From Prostheceraeus crozeri (lineage: Eukaryota > Platyhelminthes > Polycladida > Euryleptidae), in NCBI GenBank assembly GCA_907163375.1, contig CAJQUW010015599.1:186001-250000 (forward strand): DNA of 64,000 nucleotides. The letters are read 5' to 3'. Numbering within the stretch: the stretch's first letter is position 1; every line of letters starts with the position of its first letter. The notes under the pieces are model-generated. The model was not told the origin of the DNA. It saw nothing but the letters and a program-made list of their open reading frames with translations, and did not search any database. A program made the translations under genes and the position numbers. This document shows, in pieces, positions 10,348 to 20,676 of this stretch.

Positions 10348-10830
10348 TCAATGATGACGTGTCAATCCATGATTCGTCGTCTGCAGCAACACCGCGGCAC
10401 CTGCTACAACTTTCCCTAGTGGACTGTTGAGTACATTGTAAATACTGTTTCCAATATCATTCAACATATATAAAAACCCACCACCTCCACGCTGAACTAA
10501 GTTCCGCCTTTTCATATCACTGCTTCTTGGATTTGAAAATTTTCTAATGCTGTTTAGAGAATCAGTACTCAATAAAGGCTTGTATATTGGGAGGCATTTG
10601 TGTATTGCAAAAGCCAAATCACGGATGAAATCATCACTTGAGTTTTGAATTAATTTGCACTCAACTTCATTGTTTCGCATGCTGTTTAACTTTCGCAACG
10701 CCTTCTTAAACTGACTTGAAGGTCTAAAAGAACCATTCTTCCGAGAAAAATATGCCTTTGGTTTTGCAGTCATTTTTATTATGTTAAAAGCAAAGCATTT
10801 ATGAAAATATACATTTTTGCTTAGTTCCAT
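10348..10830 (-). CDS. Polinton 1 small virion-like protein with Gly-rich hydrophobic segment
   Basis: A 160-codon frame. The first 100 residues are basic and helical; then KRRNLVQRGGGGFLYMLNDI followed by a hydrophobic amphipathic stretch (LGKVVAGAAVLL). A short protein with 'LVQRGG-F' followed by a hydrophobic helix is common in Polintons and resembles the membrane-active minor capsid proteins of adenovirus-like viruses. No direct homology is claimed. Alternative start at the Met of MTAKPKAYFSRK (10770) is likely. Frame looks whole. Confidence 0.45.
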   Translation of the reverse strand: MELSKNVYFHKCFAFNIIKMTAKPKAYFSRKNGSFRPSSQFKKALRKLNSMRNNEVECKLIQNSSDDFIRDLAFAIHKCLPIYKPLLSTDSLNSIRKFSNPRSSDMKRRNLVQRGGGGFLYMLNDIGNSIYNVLNSPLGKVVAGAAVLLQTTNHGLTRHH

Positions 10831-10839
10831 ACAACAAAG

Positions 10840-11457
10840 TCAAACGGTAACAGATGGTAGGTCGTAGTCATCAACATCACTCAAGGTCTGAGTCGTTGCA
10901 GTTATAAGCTTTTCAATATTACACATTAAATCCTTTGATAGAGGACAGCATGAACAGCATGGTTTTGAAGCGAAGACTTTTAAAAGATTAGCATAGTATG
11001 CTCTGAACTTGATTATATCCCGCTCATCTTGCACTGCCACGTTGACGCTCATCGATGGGGGTCCGGCAAACATGTTCACCTTGAATTTGCCACCACTTTC
11101 CTCATAGTGGCTAAATGTGATTATATCATGCAAACAAGTCTTCCATTTCCGTGTTCTCATTTCACAATAGCAACGAGAACTCTGTGGAATAGCTTCCGTC
11201 AAACTCAGAGGCTTGAACACTTCATCGAGCCAAAATCTTAGTACTCGCGTAAGGGCATTGGTCAATGTCCTCATAAAGAGTTTCTGAAGTTCAATATCAT
11301 CTGCACAATGGTAGAATGTGACAATATCCTCCATCAGATCTATAAGATCAGCTTTGTAACTAATAACATCATTTGCAGAGTAGAAAATCTTGCTAGTAAA
11401 CAGATTGTCTTTGTGAATAATTGAAACAGGAATGATCGTGGTAAATGGCATGTTCAT
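10840..11457 (-). CDS. Polinton 1 gene of unknown function
   Basis: A 205-codon frame, not recognised. Residues 40-95 look helical (LIDLMEDIVTFYHCADDIEL and LMRTLTNALTRVLRFWLDEV). There is a cysteine-rich patch near residue 168 (KPCCSCCPLSKDLMC). No membrane segment is evident. It lies just upstream of the 160-codon gene with a 9-base gap on the same strand. Frame looks whole. Confidence 0.45.
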   Translation of the reverse strand: MNMPFTTIIPVSIIHKDNLFTSKIFYSANDVISYKADLIDLMEDIVTFYHCADDIELQKLFMRTLTNALTRVLRFWLDEVFKPLSLTEAIPQSSRCYCEMRTRKWKTCLHDIITFSHYEESGGKFKVNMFAGPPSMSVNVAVQDERDIIKFRAYYANLLKVFASKPCCSCCPLSKDLMCNIEKLITATTQTLSDVDDYDLPSVTV

Positions 11458-11575
11458 TAATGTCTACAATTCTCAACAAGTATGATTGTAATAGAAGTGT
11501 GATAACCTTATATACAAAAGCTGCACAATAGCAACCAATCACAGACACGCATGATGATTCATCATGAACGATATA

Positions 11576-12999
11576 CAGGGTGGATACTATGCCTTGTCCG
11601 ATATATTTTAAGAAAAGCGACATGTTTTCCAGCTAATATAATAGCATTGAGTAAACTAATATGCATCATAGGTATCAGAAAAATCATGTTAAAATTATAC
11701 TTACAATAACTTTTCAAAATGGACGCCATTTTGTTCCACACAAAATTCACATCGATGAATGAAATTCCTACATGATTTTGTCATCATAGATGCGAGTTTA
11801 GGAATGTCCTCGAGTACTTTTTCAATTTGCAGTTTCAGTTGTTCATTGCTTTCGAAGCTGAATGAATACACTTTATTTTGGACATAACCCCACAGAAAGA
11901 AATTGCAGATGGTGAGATCGGGAGATCTGGCGGGCCACGGAATTGGACCACCCCTTCCAGTTCATCGGCTGTTCAACCGATCGTTAAGCAAGTTCCTTGT
12001 CTGGGTACTAGCATTGGGTGGAGCGCCATCTTGTTGAAGCACAGAGGTGCGGTGAGACCGGCAAGCAAGAACAGGGAACACTTTTGCGGTCAGAATGTCA
12101 CAGTAGCGATCACTTGTCATGGTTTCTTCACTGAAGTCCACTGCTATAATGCCATGAAATGATATCGCGACGAATGCGGTCAGGCCCTTTGATCTTATGA
12201 GTATCTCATGATGATTGTCTGTCGCGTAGTAGAAATCATTGTGATGATTCGACTCGACATGTTTAACTCGATTCATTTAACCCGGACCGTACATGTTAAA
12301 TGTGCACTCATCGGAGAAGATGATTTTGTTAGACCATGAACACTCTTCACTGCTCCTTCGAAGGATGGTTTGTCAAAAACAAGTCTTGACTCTTCGTCAT
12401 GGGCGAAAATTTGATGCATCTGATGAACCTTGTATGTTTTATGTCCATTCTCCTAAAGAGTTCTTTCCCGACTGTCCTATGTAAAATCCGTGACATCGCG
12501 ATGTACGAGGGCTGTCCATAATGGCGTTTACGATCGAATCCTCTTCTCATTCAATACGCGAGAAGCACGATTTCCTCAGCTGGATCGAGGTAAGATGGAA
12601 CCGGTATTGAGGAACTTGTTGGACCATTGTCTGATTGTTCTTCCATCAGGTGCTTCTTCGCCATTTTCTTCAAAGTCGCGTCTTCTTCCTTTTTCGCTGT
12701 TTCCGTAAGTTATACAGTAAGCAACAAGTCAAGGATTTCTCTCGAAGCTTTCTATTTCATCATAAAGTGAAGCACCTGCATTGAGCGGCGTATATCATAA
12801 ACTCGTAGGTGCGATTTGAAATTTTGAATAAAGTTAGTAGAATTTGAAATCGCAAACATTATTGGATGATTGCGAACCGTAAGAAATTCCAAATTTAAGT
12901 GTAAACATAGATGTCTTATGCGACTATAAGCATTGAATTTGAATAAGACATTTCATTATTCATATCATAGAAATCGGACAAGGTATGGTATCCACCCTG
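11576..12999 (-). mobile_element. Tc1/mariner (IS630) transposon inserted in Polinton 1
   Basis: Terminal inverted repeats begin CAGGGTGGATACTATGCCTT on the left and CAGGGTGGATACCATACCTT on the right (reverse strand), continuing to GTCCGAT. TA at 11574-11575 and 13000-13001 is the expected target duplication. On the minus strand are transposase pieces: RRGFDRKRHYGQPSYIAMSR (helix-turn-helix), FVAISFHGIIAVDFSEETM, VLQQDGAPPNAS (second catalytic Asp), then WPARSPDLTICNFFLWGYVQ (third catalytic region) and a C-terminal CEFCVEQNGVHFEKLL. The frame is broken by several stops and shifts (for example a stop between NDRLNSR and the WPARSPD block), so it is a dead copy. Confidence 0.88.
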
Positions 13000-13001
13000 T
13001 A

Positions 13002-13494
13002 CAGTGACTGTTGAAATTATTTCTCCATCACAAAGTGGACAAAATATAGTTTCCAAGAATACATAGCATGTAGAACACATGACAAAATGAGAACATGGTA
13101 ACAAGAGGAGGGATTTTTCCCGTCCAAAACACCTAATGCAGTTCCGTTCACATTATAATTCAAACGTATATATTTCTAATTTCTTTATGAAGTCACTTTC
13201 ATTGATAGAACACTTCGATAAATCAATTGAAGGTTTCACTTTTTTTATCTCCGTTTCAGAAAGTTCCAATTTCATCCTCCTAATTTCACTGTCTTTATAA
13301 TGTAGCATTGAGAAATCTTCTATCCAACTACGATCCAAATTACCATTCATGGTATGCTCATCCAGATCCATTAGTCGTTCAACTAAATCACCAGCTTTGA
13401 TATTTTCATTTAGATATGTAACAGTTTCTATAGCATTTAGCGAATAACCAAGGTTTCTTGCAACAATCCATGAAATTGGGAAACAAGCCATCAA
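13002..13494 (-). CDS. UBA/RING-type gene in Polinton 1 (broken, interrupted by mariner)
   Basis: The C-terminal part reads LLPCSHFVMCSTCYVFLETI then FCPLCDGEIISTV, a C3HC4 RING of the kind ending IAP proteins and viral E3 ligases; the first Cys pair lies just upstream. The N-terminal part (ARNLGYSLNAIETVTYLNEN then IKAGDLVERLMDLDE) looks like a UBA helix bundle, which also precedes the RING in several IAPs. The inferred role is a ubiquitin ligase acting on host defence or death pathways. The mariner insertion at 11576-12999 entered its last codons. It could be a neighbouring host fossil rather than a Polinton gene, but the strand and tight spacing favour the Polinton. Broken, about one break besides the insertion. 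Confidence 0.5.
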
Positions 13495-13639
13495 TATTCA
13501 CATCAACAAACAACTTCCACGTATTTATTACTTAACTTTGTTATGAAATTCAATAAAGATTGACATCATAGTCACAATGGTCACAATTGTCGCATTTGAG
13601 CAAGCAGTCTCAAAACAAACATCTCTTCAAGTACCGAAA

Positions 13640-13880
13640 TACATGTTCGCATCCCTGTTCTAATTCACATACTCTAATTCAATTTCGGAACAAGCCGTTC
13701 CGATCCCAACACACAAATAAGTGTACCGAATCATTAAGTATGATCTCAATTCGGTTGTCAATCGGAACGCGGTTCCTATTTACATGTTCGAAACATGTTC
13801 CGATTGGTAATTCGGAACATGTTCCTATCCATGTTCGCATCCATTGGCAATTCAGAACATGTGTTCCTATCCAGGTTCGT
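13640..13880. repeat. Degenerate tandem repeat rich in GAACATGTTC palindromes
   Basis: Imperfect units of about 40 bp built from 'AACATGTTCCtATCC' and 'ATTGGcAATTCgG'. GGAACATGTTCC at 13814-13825 is a perfect 12-bp palindrome; near copies sit at 13782 (ACATGTTCG), 13791 and 13855. It lies just outside the last recognisable Polinton 1 gene and might be part of its terminal region. Confidence 0.5.
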
Positions 13881-14043
13881 ATCCACTATCAGTGCGTCCG
13901 CAAAACTAACTACTATTATCAAATATGTTGAGAACAATAACAACTTTTTCATCTTTGTTTCCGATACTCGTTTTTCCGTAAATGAAATACCATTCATCTC
14001 CAAATGCATTCATGAATTTGATTTCATGGTTGACAAAGTATGA

Positions 14044-14639
14044 AAGTGCGCTGATAAGGGATTTTGATGTTCATTTGGTCAAACTGTCCTCACAGAAGGT
14101 CAGAATTGTCGGATAGCTTTGTCGAAAGTTAGTCATTTCTCTGCACGAACATCTGGCAACCTGTGGTGTCAGGTTTCAGTGCGGGGGGTAGAGCAAGCCG
14201 CGAGGCGGTTTGGTGCGGGATGGATTTTCCTATCTCGTAAGCAAACCGCGCGTCATTACAGAACTTGTTTCTGAAATTTCTTGGACACGTGGTCCCGTCC
14301 GTCATGTGTGAACAGCCCCATAGGTTTGTTAAGGTTCTGAACGAAAATTCTGGACGCCAATTTACGAGCGTAAACTTAGATCTGCAAGTTTCACTCGACG
14401 AGAACAGTTCGTTATGAATTGAGGTGTTGCTAGGGGTAGTCTATGTTAGACCAATTTTCGAATAATTGCATGGTGAGTTTTGGTCCACCAACGGACTAGA
14501 ACATAGGGTCAATCTGAGAAGACTTCTGAGTTCAGCATGATATGGCGATTAAAAGGCATTCCGAATAGCTAATTTTCGCTGAGTAGAACCGACTCTATCT
14601 CGAATAATAAGTGTTGATGTTTTCGAACTTCGTGTAAAT
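14044..14639. other. Gap without recognisable gene
   Basis: No coding frame of note. Around 14290-14325 the words CGTCCGTCATGTGTGAACAG and CCCCATAGG resemble the ends of Harbinger-type MITEs common in animal genomes, but no partner end was found. Confidence 0.3.
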
Positions 14640-14760
14640 CAGTGATTTTCAAGGTGGGCGATGAAACGATTCTGGGGGGGACAGAAAACACTTTGGGGCA
14701 ATAAAGGGGGCGATGCTCAGTTGATGGGCAATGACAAAAACTGACACCTAAAAATACTTA
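14640..14760 (+). repeat. Probable left end of a Charlie-like hAT relic
   Basis: CAGTGATTTTCAAGGTGGGC followed by G-rich stretches matches the form of hAT/Charlie ends (CAGTGGTTnTCAA...). The hAT transposase relic at 17240-18560 has the right orientation. No matching right end or 8-bp duplication (candidate GTGTAAAT at 14632-14639) was found, so the pairing is inferred. Confidence 0.4.
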
Positions 14761-15725
14761 AATTAAACATTTAGGGCCGAAATGTGGATTCACTTTTAAG
14801 TCTCATGCGAGTAGTGAACAAGACGTTCGATTTATTTTCCTTGTTGTCAACATATTGAAGAAGAAATAATTGGGAGATAATCTGTCCTTCTGTTTAACTC
14901 TGCATAAGTATAAACATTATTGATCCAAAAGCGTAATGACCATAGAGTGGAGGATTACTAAGAGGGTGTACTCAAAATTTTTCTCCATGAACATGAAGAA
15001 TTGACTCACAAAACTTTTTCTGTTTTGTGCTTTCTGATTCCAAATATTTTTCCTTTCAGATAGTTGAATAGAAATTATCAGATATGTTAACATGAATCGA
15101 AGAAAGTTACATATTCAAAAGCGTTTCCAAATTGTCAACAAAGTCACACTAGAGAAAGAAAAGAGTGAAACACATTTTAGACACTAGCAGTTCCTCATAA
15201 ATCTTCATCTAAAAGATGAGTGACATATGCGAAAAACGAATTTTTCCGAAGAAGGGTTCGAGTGAATGGAACGAAATATTAGGTTTTTAGCTTTCGGGTG
15301 ATTCGGTGATTTAGTACATGCCTTCGATTCCCTTTGATATTGTGAAAGAGGTCTTTGCTTGCAGATTGTCGAAAATAGGACTTGCATATTCCATTACAGA
15401 TCTCACAGATTGAGTGTAAACTTCAAGCAACTCTTCTTCCTTCAGATACAACTTCAGTCGTATCAGAAGGTAAAATCTCCGATATGCCTTCGTACACATT
15501 TTGTCCACATGCTTTTTCTAATCAAGTGCATCAGTGAGATGGGCTCCGAGAATAATCATATCGCTCACTACTGGCACCATACTTGGAGATGTAAATGTAA
15601 GTTGCCTAAGGGTGAAGAAGATCACTTTCGATTTCTCTATGTTAAGCGTACGTCTCTTCATTTCGCACCATTCCTTGAGTTTTTTAATCTCTTCATTCAA
15701 GCTCTCTTTGATTTCACTTTCGCTG

Positions 15726-16037
15726 TGTGGGAGTTGGAGCTACCTTATTGTATGCACTGTGGAGCAAGCTGTTTGTGTGTTGTCGAGCTTATTGTGTAGA
15801 GGCGTTGAAGTGTGTTGATTCAATCGCGACTTTCTGTCTCTTCCCTCGTGACGTCATTATTGAGCGTTGTGTGCTAATGAGGCTGGTTTTCATGTCTCCC
15901 TTTTCGTGACGTCATTATTGAGCGTTGTCTGCTAATGAGGCCGGTTTTCATGCCTCCCTTTCATGTATATAAGAAATTGACAGTATTGATAATAAAGATT
16001 TTCCTGGCGCGTGACGCTGTTGCTTTATTCGTCGACA
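15726..16037. mobile_element. Solo LTR, 312 bp, with 5-bp target duplication
   Basis: CGCTG at 15721-15725 and 16038-16042 flank a segment that starts TGTGGGAGTTGG and ends TTCGTCGACA, that is 5'-TG...CA-3'. Inside are a TATATAAG box near 15966, an AATAAAG signal near 15992 and a duplicated block with TGACGTCA. These are LTR features; the internal region has been lost by recombination. It sits inside a LINE relic, so it is younger than that LINE. Retrovirus-like family (Gypsy, BEL or ERV) cannot be told from the LTR alone. Confidence 0.75.
15847..15960 (+). promoter_or_regulatory. Duplicated CRE-containing enhancer-like block in the solo LTR
   Basis: A 58-bp unit (starting CGTGACGTCATTATTGAGCG) occurs at 15847 and 15905. 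Each copy contains TGACGTCA (15849-15856 and 15907-15914), the consensus CREB/ATF site. Tandem CRE blocks upstream of a TATA box are a known LTR promoter design. Confidence 0.6.
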
Positions 16038-16262
16038 CGCTGTTTGACTGAAGGCGCAGTATGATAGAAAAATCAACAGCAAATTTCACACTGTGACTTA
16101 ATGGCGTAAATGATACGAGAGAACTCACATACGGACAAAGAGAAAAGGAGCAAGAACAGATCCCTAAGGGACGCCTTTTTCTAGGCTGACCGGCAATGAT
16201 AATTCTGTACAGACTTTAACTAAATGAACTTTAACTCGTTTTGTGAGCTTATAACGCCATGC

Positions 16263-16838
16263 TCGAGATAAAATTCATATAATAGACAGAACGGAAAAAT
16301 ACCGCATTTTTGGATGAAACAACTACACTAAGAGGAAATTTGCTCGCAAAAGGTACAGATATATATTTTAATATATTTCAGAAATTTTGGAAATGTTTTG
16401 GAAGAAAATAAATTATATTTTCGGTAGGAATGGTGTTTAAGCTATTTACTCAAAAGCGATATCTAAAATTTATTTACTATTTTAGGTTTTTGATGATTAC
16501 GAAGTAGTTATAATTAGTAGTATAGATTAGTTATAAGATGGCCCTACAGATAATACAAAGACGAGCCAATGCATCATTTTTTCGTCATTACAGCCAATTT
16601 GAGTTTTGTGTAGACATTATAAGAGCTTATTAGGTTTGCTTATTAAAGGCGCTCAGCAGTATTTTTTTTCGACTGTCAAAAAAAACTGTCGAATGCAGCC
16701 AAACGACTATTTTATTCGGAATCTCCATGTTCGAATTGTTCAAGGGAATATTTTACATCTGTGATGGTGTTATTTCTTATTGAGTGTGGCCTCTGTAATC
16801 TTTTTTTCTCTGATGGTAATGACAGTTATTCATGCACC
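16263..16838. other. Gap without recognisable gene
   Basis: A+T-rich sequence with no supported coding frame, RNA gene or repeat end that I can see. Confidence 0.3.
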
Positions 16839-17099
16839 CTAGGATATAAGAACTCGATCCAAGTGATCTGTGCCCCACAAAACAACAGCTGCGTTAACTG
16901 TGCAATGTCGGTGCAGGTATGGACATTTTATCTCAATAACACAACCTTCATCAAGATCAGTTATGTAGTGAACGATAGTATCTGGAATGGCCGCAAGATA
17001 ACCACAATGGAAAAGCCATAAACCGGTAGATTCCACTCGAAGCTTGGGATGACCACTAGAAAATTCATTCAAGACAGCTTTCTCATGCGCTTGACCCAA
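16839..17099 (-). pseudogene. YqaJ-type nuclease fragment
   Basis: The translated stretch GQAHEKAVLNEFSSGHPKLR, then LAAIPDTIVHYITDLDEGCV and IEIKCPYLHRH, follows the lambda-exonuclease/YqaJ core: an early E..A, a '.aa.PD..' strand and the EIKCPY strand (the PD-(D/E)XK acid plus Lys). The Ser-Pro-Asp usually seen is Ile-Pro-Asp here. Only about 85 codons remain, and the QVQ helix that normally follows is absent. YqaJ genes in animals are usually carried by mobile elements or viruses, so this is likely a relic. It is not linked to the neighbouring hAT by strand. Confidence 0.5.
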
Positions 17100-17239
17100 T
17101 AATATATAGTCTTTATTTGATAAATTGTACTCATTTTCAAGGTCTTAAAAAGTGATGGAGGAAAATATTTTCTATAAACAGCTCAAATGACTCTGCCAAA
17201 GTTACAAACAGTAAATCTAAATCGCCATAGTTTTGACCA

Positions 17240-18560
17240 AATAATAAAAGATGCTGGCTAAACGTTGAAATGATAAAAGGGGCGCCGATGTTAAAAATCA
17301 GCTGGTTGCAACTCTAGCGAAGACAAAACAGTTATTGCAAGTCGAAGAATCAGCCTACGAGATAATGAATCTTTGCTTCTTCGATTTGTCTTCAAATTAG
17401 AAATTCAAGAGGAAATGCTATTTGCTCTGAATCTTCCAACCGACACAAAAGGCAGTGCATTACTCAATGCAGTTAAAACATATTATGAAGAGAGTGGCAC
17501 TCCACTAAAAACATCATTCATTGTGCTACGAATGGTGCCACAGCAATGATTGGAAAACACCAAGGGTTAATTGCCTTTTTGAAAAGGAAATACCACACGT
17601 GATAACTATTCATTGCGTTATATACATACACAGCACTTGGTTGCCAAAGAATTAAGCACAGGACTCCATTACACCCTAAAAATTGTTATCAATAGTGTGA
17701 ATAAAATCAAAGCACATACTCGCAATACCAGACTATTTCGCAAACTGTGTCAAGAAAATGATGAAGAATTTGACCATGCGTCTCCTTCTTTCTGAAGTAA
17801 GATGGCTCTCTAAGGGTCAATGTCTGACAAGACTTTATTCAATATTGGACTCTGTTATTGAATTCCTACGGCAAACATCTGATCCATCATTAGCCGACTC
17901 TGCTGGTAACATGAGAAATTATGTTGCATACTTCGCAGACATCTTTCACTTTATGAATGAGGTCAATAAAAAGTTGCAGTGATTTATGTCCACTCTCATT
18001 AGATGCAGAAATGTTATCGCGAGTTTTATTGAAAAACTCATTATTTATGAGGAAAAAATGGCAAGGGGTGAGCATCACCATTTCATGAACCTGAGCGGAA
18101 GCACGATTTCAGAAGAAGAGTGTTCTTGTCATTCCTTCCACCTACTTATTGATAATTTGAAAGATCGATCCCGCAGTGGATGCTCCGACCATTCGATGCT
18201 GACCCTGCTACTTCAGAGATTCACCTACAAGAACATATTATCGATTTGAGAAATGACATCGAGGCTAAAGCTTACTTCAAAGCCGATAATTACGAGAAAT
18301 TTTGGTACAGCTTAACTAATCTACTGTATATCCGACATTAAGGGCAGAAGTAGGAATATGGATTCTATCTTTTCCTACATCATACTTAGTTGAGAAAGGA
18401 TTTTCTGCAGTGACTTATCTTTTGAATAAGCAGAGAAATAGGCTGAACGTTGAGAAACGCGGAGACTTGAAACTCTTTTTAATAAAGCTGATATCGGACA
18501 TCAACAAGCCTATCAAACAACATCAAGCCCATCTTGCGCATTTATATACTATACTTCATT
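17240..18560 (+). mobile_element. hAT transposase relic, Charlie/SCAND3-ZBED5-like
   Basis: Plus-strand pieces in order: ISLRDNESLLLRFVFKLEIQ, EEMLFALNLPTDTKGSALLN, LRYIHTQHLVAKELS, LSEVRWLSKGQCLTRLYSIL, YFADIFHFMNEVNKKLQ, then near 18370 YLVEKGFSAVTYLLNKQRNR and LNVEKRGDLKLFLIKL. EVRWLSKG and the C-terminal 'hEKGFS.h..L..K.RNRL' dimerisation block are diagnostic for this hAT branch, which has been domesticated in vertebrates as SCAND3 and ZBED5. At least three frame changes and stops show a dead copy. Confidence 0.78.
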
Positions 18561-18761
18561 TCATGCCAATAACTTTGTATCGATTCATGATTGTTTTTAG
18601 TTTTCTATCATATTTTAGTTCTGCAGTACTTCGAAGCTTTTAAAAAGATATTAATTATGTCAGCAAAATACTGTTCTAAATTATGCAAAAAAGAGATTCT
18701 AAAGATGGTAAAGAAAGCGTCCAATTATGATTTGTGAACTGAATCTTTTCTTTAATGAATG

Positions 18762-18980
18762 TGTGTAGTGGAAAGGACACGCCTATGCAGCAAAGGTGTT
18801 CACCAGCAGAAGTAAATTGAAAGAAAAGAAATAGATAATAGAAGAAAGAAATTTAGGGAGGACTATATAACTAAGTAGTAATCTAAGTGTTAACTAATCT
18901 AGTAAACATGGTCAAATATGTTAGAAAATAACAATAAAGCCAATCTAAGACTACCTTTATTACCTGCACTGAATCCAGCA
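18762..18980 (+). mobile_element. Probable second solo LTR, 219 bp
   Basis: TGAATG occurs at 18756-18761 and 18981-18986. Between them the segment begins TGTGTAGTGGAAAGG and ends GAATCCAGCA. It holds ACTATATAAC (TATA box) near 18862 and AATAAAG near 18933 in the expected order. The duplication is short and the ends are low-complexity, so chance is possible. Family not determinable. Confidence 0.5.
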
Positions 18981-18986
18981 TGAATG

Positions 18987-20667
18987 ACATGTCTTTGACT
19001 TGTGACAAATAAAGATGACTATTCGAATGTATGTTTTCAAAAATTATTCATCAAGCATTTAACAAGAAAGACTACAGGCCTATATGTCATATGTATGTCA
19101 ATTGTATTGACTAAATGATTTCTGCGCTCACTATTGAGTTATACCTGGTCAAAATGAAATTTTATAAAATCAATAGTATACGAATTACGTTGTATTTTCC
19201 ATCAAGCGCACTGCTGTGCATAATATGCTGAACTCAGAAATGTTCTCAGTTAAAGATCATCGGTTGGTGAAAAACCAAAATCGAACGATTTACTCACGGC
19301 AAAATGAAAACGCGCGACATGTGTGACAGGCTCCATAGACTGCAATATTAAACAAACACCCGCACGACTTCCGCGCTGCAAAAAGTCGCATGTGTGAAGC
19401 AACCCTAAGAGTGAAACTGTAGATTTCAATGGACGAAACTTTTCTGTGTTTCCTAGTGATTATTGTATTATTTTGTTCTCGAGTTAGCCATGAATTGATC
19501 ACAGTTGATTTCTATGTACGGTTCGCTGATCAATTCCAGGGTTAATCGTCATTACAGATTGTATACTTTCTTATGCGAGAGTCTCTTAAAAATCTCATAA
19601 AATCGATCATGCTACCTTAATATAACATCGAAATGAAATTAAGGTGATATCTCACTGTTATTGGAAAACGGTAAATGAACCAAGTGGTACAGTTTATGCA
19701 CTTAGTTAATAAAACTGAAATAAATATGTAATCTAGCCACCAATATAACTCTATTATTTCACAGAATTTTATAATAATTTCAATATAATGATTAAATTTC
19801 TCATTATTTTGCCTACTTACATTTTTGTCAACTTTTATGGAATGTGGCAGTGTCTCAGACGCATTACTCTTATACTCTTGGCATTAGCATATAATTGAGT
19901 TTGGACGCCTGTGGTGTTTTAGCTTGATTTGATCGTGGAACGATGGGCTCTAAAACTACGCGGGTTTCTGCAATGCGATCATTTTCAGGTTTACGAGCAT
20001 CATCATAATATCATAAATGCTTTTCGGATCTTGTCTACTCGGTTCGAGTTTTGATATTTTTTGATCCGGTTCGAGCAAAGGCATTTGTGCCCAACCCGAC
20101 TACGGGTTCATGTTGGATTCGGGCCGTCTATTAGTTCGAGTCGGATTTCAAAATTGATGTAGCACGACTGGACGCTCATCCTCATAATCAAGGGATAATT
20201 CCGATATCATCCACTTCAGGTATAGAACAAACCAATTGTCAACGTTCGGGTTCTTCCACACGAAAACAACATTTTCTTGGTCATGTAAAATTTCCACTTC
20301 TTTGCCTGCAGTAGGCCTAGACAACGCCACATTTTGATTATTATTATCTTTTCTGCTGCATCATTTACAGCGTGTTATATAACACAACTATAGCTTCGGA
20401 GAATTATTAAGTTGGTTGATGTCTCGCCAGTAATTTGAAGTTTAAGAAAAATTATACTCATGTGGAAATCAAGCACTACAAATTGAAATTTTCATTAATA
20501 ATACAACTGGGAAATATCGTCGAGTTTTCATTTGAAGAGCATAAAATCGACTATAGTGATGATAACACTGAAATGAATTCTTTCAATTATTACATGAAAG
20601 AGTGGTATGTCTATTCATATTAATTATCACATCACTTAAAGAACAAGCGGACACAGAAGTGTCTATG
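18987..20667. other. Non-coding stretch 3' of the SLC7 exon, with a MITE-like fragment
   Basis: No coding exon that fits the missing C-terminal part of the SLC7 gene was recognised, though a short exon could be missed. At 19285-19410 the reverse strand reads GGGTTGCTTCACACATGCGA ... GCAGTCTATGGAG ... CACACATGTCGCGCG, the style of Harbinger-type MITEs in animals. The rest is A+T-rich sequence, probably intron or 3' flank. Confidence 0.35.
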
Positions 20668-20676
20668 ACTTACCTC
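20668..20676 (-). promoter_or_regulatory. Splice donor of the SLC7 exon
   Basis: On the minus strand the sequence is GAG|GTAAGT, a full consensus 5' splice site. The exon's last codon (Glu) ends exactly at 20674, so the intron is phase 0. The open frame runs only 13 codons beyond it, consistent with readthrough into intron. Confidence 0.85.

Larger units (their letters stand above)
1..13500. mobile_element. Polinton/Maverick element 1 (old, broken, left end outside window)
   Basis: A block of virus-like genes: polymerase B, adenain-type protease, double-jelly-roll capsid, penton-like protein, retroviral-type integrase with chromodomain and packaging ATPase. This combination defines Polintons. 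The left end lies before the window. The right end is not resolved; the last recognisable gene stops at 13494, so 13500 is approximate and terminal repeats were not found. It is an eroded copy with roughly ten or more breaks and at least two later insertions (Penelope-like at 7776-8715, mariner at 11576-12999), so it is probably old. Base composition is moderate, unlike the much more A+T-rich Polinton 2. Confidence 0.9.
15190..16260 (-). mobile_element. LINE relic (reverse transcriptase), split by a solo LTR
   Basis: Minus-strand pieces in order: KLTKRVKVHLVKVCTELSLP, then a degenerate GVP.GSVLAPFLF block, AVDFSIILRLS (the F/YADD site, degenerate), EIKKLKEWCEMKRRTLNIEK, SDMIILGAHLTDALD, MCTKAYRRFYLLIRLKLYLK and SVRSVMEYASPIF. 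This is the palm-to-thumb part of a non-LTR reverse transcriptase of the Jockey/CR1/L2 kind. Several stops and shifts break it. The LTR at 15726-16037 lies between the ADD-like block and EIKKLKEW block and interrupts it. The 5' part of the element is missing. Confidence 0.7.
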
